DNA of 6,722 nucleotides, from positions 1-6,722 of the forward strand of contig CAVAPG010000089.1 of the NCBI GenBank assembly GCA_963590435.1. Direction: 5' to 3'. Of the stretch, positions 5,936 to 6,722 are shown piece by piece. Origin of the DNA: F23-B02 sp963590435. GTDB taxonomy: Bacteria; Bacillota; Clostridia; Oscillospirales; Oscillospiraceae. Position 1 is the stretch's first letter. Each line of letters begins with the position of its first letter. The notes beneath the pieces were generated by a model. It was given only the letters and a program-made list of their open reading frames with translations, searched no databases and had not been told where the DNA came from. The position numbers and the translations under genes are program-made.

Positions 5936-5996
5936 TAAAACATATAAAATAAAAATTTTTTATATATGTTGATTTTTTCACAAACAGTGATATAAT
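5936..5996 (+). promoter_or_regulatory. Promoter of the kinase-like gene, with AT-rich UP-like region
   Basis: An extended -10, TGA-TATAAT (5988-5996), is preceded after 16 bases by TTGATT (5969-5974). Immediately upstream, 5936-5968 is almost purely A/T with A- and T-tracts, like an UP element. The stretch 5939-5970 is also a loose AT inverted repeat, which could instead be a weak ribU terminator, but it has no G/C core. The intergenic gap of 126 bases holds no small gene that I can support. Confidence 0.75.
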
Positions 5997-6037
5997 GAAA
6001 CCATCAAAAGGATATTACAAGTATTGGAGGAGTCATT

Positions 6038-6628
6038 ATGATTATCACTATCGGCAGACAGCATGGTTCAAACGGCAGAGAGATTGCAAGACTTCTTGCA
6101 GATAAGCTTGGCGTAAAGTGCTATGACAAAGAGATTGTTGACGAGGCGGCGAAGCATTCCGACTTCAGCCGTGAGCTGATCAACGCCTACGACGAAAAGC
6201 GCATGTCCGCTTTCCTCCTGCACGCAGGTGGCTATGGCCTGAACGAAAACTTCCGTCTGAACATGGAGGTTGTTTCCGCACAGTTCGATGCGATCCGCGA
6301 TATCGCCTCGAAGGAGGACTGCATCTTTGTAGGCCGCTGTGCAGACTATGTCCTGGCTGACAGAAAGGACCTTGTCAGCGTGTTCATCCTCGGCGATACC
6401 GACGCACGTATCAAATGCCTCGAGCAGCGTCAAGGCCTTGATGAGGCGCAGGCGCGCAAAAAGATCAAGGAAGTCGATAAGGACCGTTCCAGCTTCTATA
6501 AGTACTACAGCGATCAGATCTGGGGCGATGCGCAGAATTACGATCTGTGCGTCAACAGCTCAAAGCTCGGCATTGAGGGCACCGTTGATACGATCCTCGC
6601 TTATGTCAAAGCCCGCGGACTGAAATAA
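6038..6628 (+). CDS. Cytidylate kinase-like P-loop protein
   Basis: This 196-residue soluble protein matches the cytidylate-kinase-like family (Cytidylate_kin_2 type). Visible signs are the N-terminal ITIGRQHGSNGREIARLLA (3-21), the FYD-type CYDKEIVDEAA (28-38), FVGRCADYVL (97-106) and the C-terminal KDRSSFYKYYS...WGDAQNYDLCVNSS (148-175). The loop reads G-R-Q-H-G-S-N-G-R-E, so it lacks the Lys-Ser/Thr of a standard Walker A; a GSGGRE-type loop is usual in this family. Substrate and activity are therefore not assured, and it should not be equated with Cmk. GGAGG at 6026-6030 with a 7-base spacer defines the start. It is apparently monocistronic, with its own extended -10 promoter and terminator. 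Its T-less-rich, C-ending codon usage looks like that of a well-expressed gene, though this is only an impression. Confidence 0.88.
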   Translation: MIITIGRQHGSNGREIARLLADKLGVKCYDKEIVDEAAKHSDFSRELINAYDEKRMSAFLLHAGGYGLNENFRLNMEVVSAQFDAIRDIASKEDCIFVGRCADYVLADRKDLVSVFILGDTDARIKCLEQRQGLDEAQARKKIKEVDKDRSSFYKYYSDQIWGDAQNYDLCVNSSKLGIEGTVDTILAYVKARGLK

Positions 6629-6688
6629 GCGCAAAACAAAAGCGAAAAAACCGAAAATAAGCGAAAAAATCAAAAACTAAGCAGAAAC

Positions 6689-6720
6689 AAAGCACAGGCT
6701 CGAAAAAGCCTGTGCTTTTT
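6689..6720 (+). terminator. Rho-independent terminator after the kinase-like gene
   Basis: A perfect 12-bp stem (6689-6700 with 6707-6718) around the loop CGAAAA ends in a TTTTT run (6716-6720). It begins 60 bases after the stop codon. The intervening 6629-6688 is A-rich, almost without T, and contains no gene; an 11-base string AAGCGAAAAAA occurs twice in it. Confidence 0.88.
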
Positions 6721-6722
6721 GC

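Overview
The window looks like chromosomal DNA from a Gram-positive, low-G+C-lineage anaerobe of the class Clostridia, most likely a gut-type Oscillospirales relative. Several things point that way. There is an SLH-anchored surface protein built from InlB-type and BspA-type repeats. The ribosome binding sites are strong GGAGG types, and the promoters are close to the sigma-A consensus. An FMN riboswitch controls an ECF-type riboflavin transporter gene, and an lspA-rluD gene pair is present. No rRNA, tRNA, CRISPR array, insertion sequence, prophage gene or obvious horizontally acquired cassette is visible. The taxonomic reading is an inference from gene content, not from a marker gene.

Layout. 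Positions 2-2428 (+) hold the C-terminal 809 codons of a large secreted surface protein, open at the left edge: a cysteine-peptidase-like remnant, two InlB repeats, a BspA-like leucine-rich repeat array, a Cys/His-rich module and three SLH domains. A terminator at 2439-2474 closes it. Next comes a two-gene operon: a sigma-A-like promoter near 2497-2525, lspA (2577-3410, signal peptidase II with an unusual long cytoplasmic tail) and rluD (3410-4339, 23S rRNA pseudouridine synthase family). The two genes overlap by one base. A perfect 19-bp inverted repeat at 4349-4389 ends this operon and also the convergent SLOG/DUF1273 gene (4380-4880, -). That gene is transcribed divergently from the next unit, from a promoter whose -35 box mirrors the -35 box of the riboflavin unit. 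The riboflavin unit consists of a consensus promoter (4933-4960), an FMN riboswitch (about 4980-5090), an intrinsic terminator (5109-5142) and ribU (5162-5911). After an AT-rich gap with an extended -10 promoter comes a cytidylate-kinase-like P-loop gene (6038-6628), with an intrinsic terminator (6689-6720) at the right edge.

How the parts work together. LspA removes lipoprotein signal peptides, and RluD modifies rRNA; the two are commonly neighbours in Firmicutes. RibU imports riboflavin with an ECF energising module that is not in this window, and the riboswitch shuts it off when FMN is plentiful. The sequence supports a specific switching model, because the 5' strand of the riboswitch base stem can pair either with its own 3' strand or with the 5' arm of the terminator. 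The surface protein, the SLOG protein and the kinase-like protein have no evident functional link to these units.

Most of the window is recognisable housekeeping or accessory content. The observations most worth a second look are the triplicated short motif in the added LspA tail, the extra N-terminal membrane segment of RibU, and the mirror-image -35 boxes between the SLOG gene and the riboflavin unit. I did not find convincing evidence of a novel multi-gene system.
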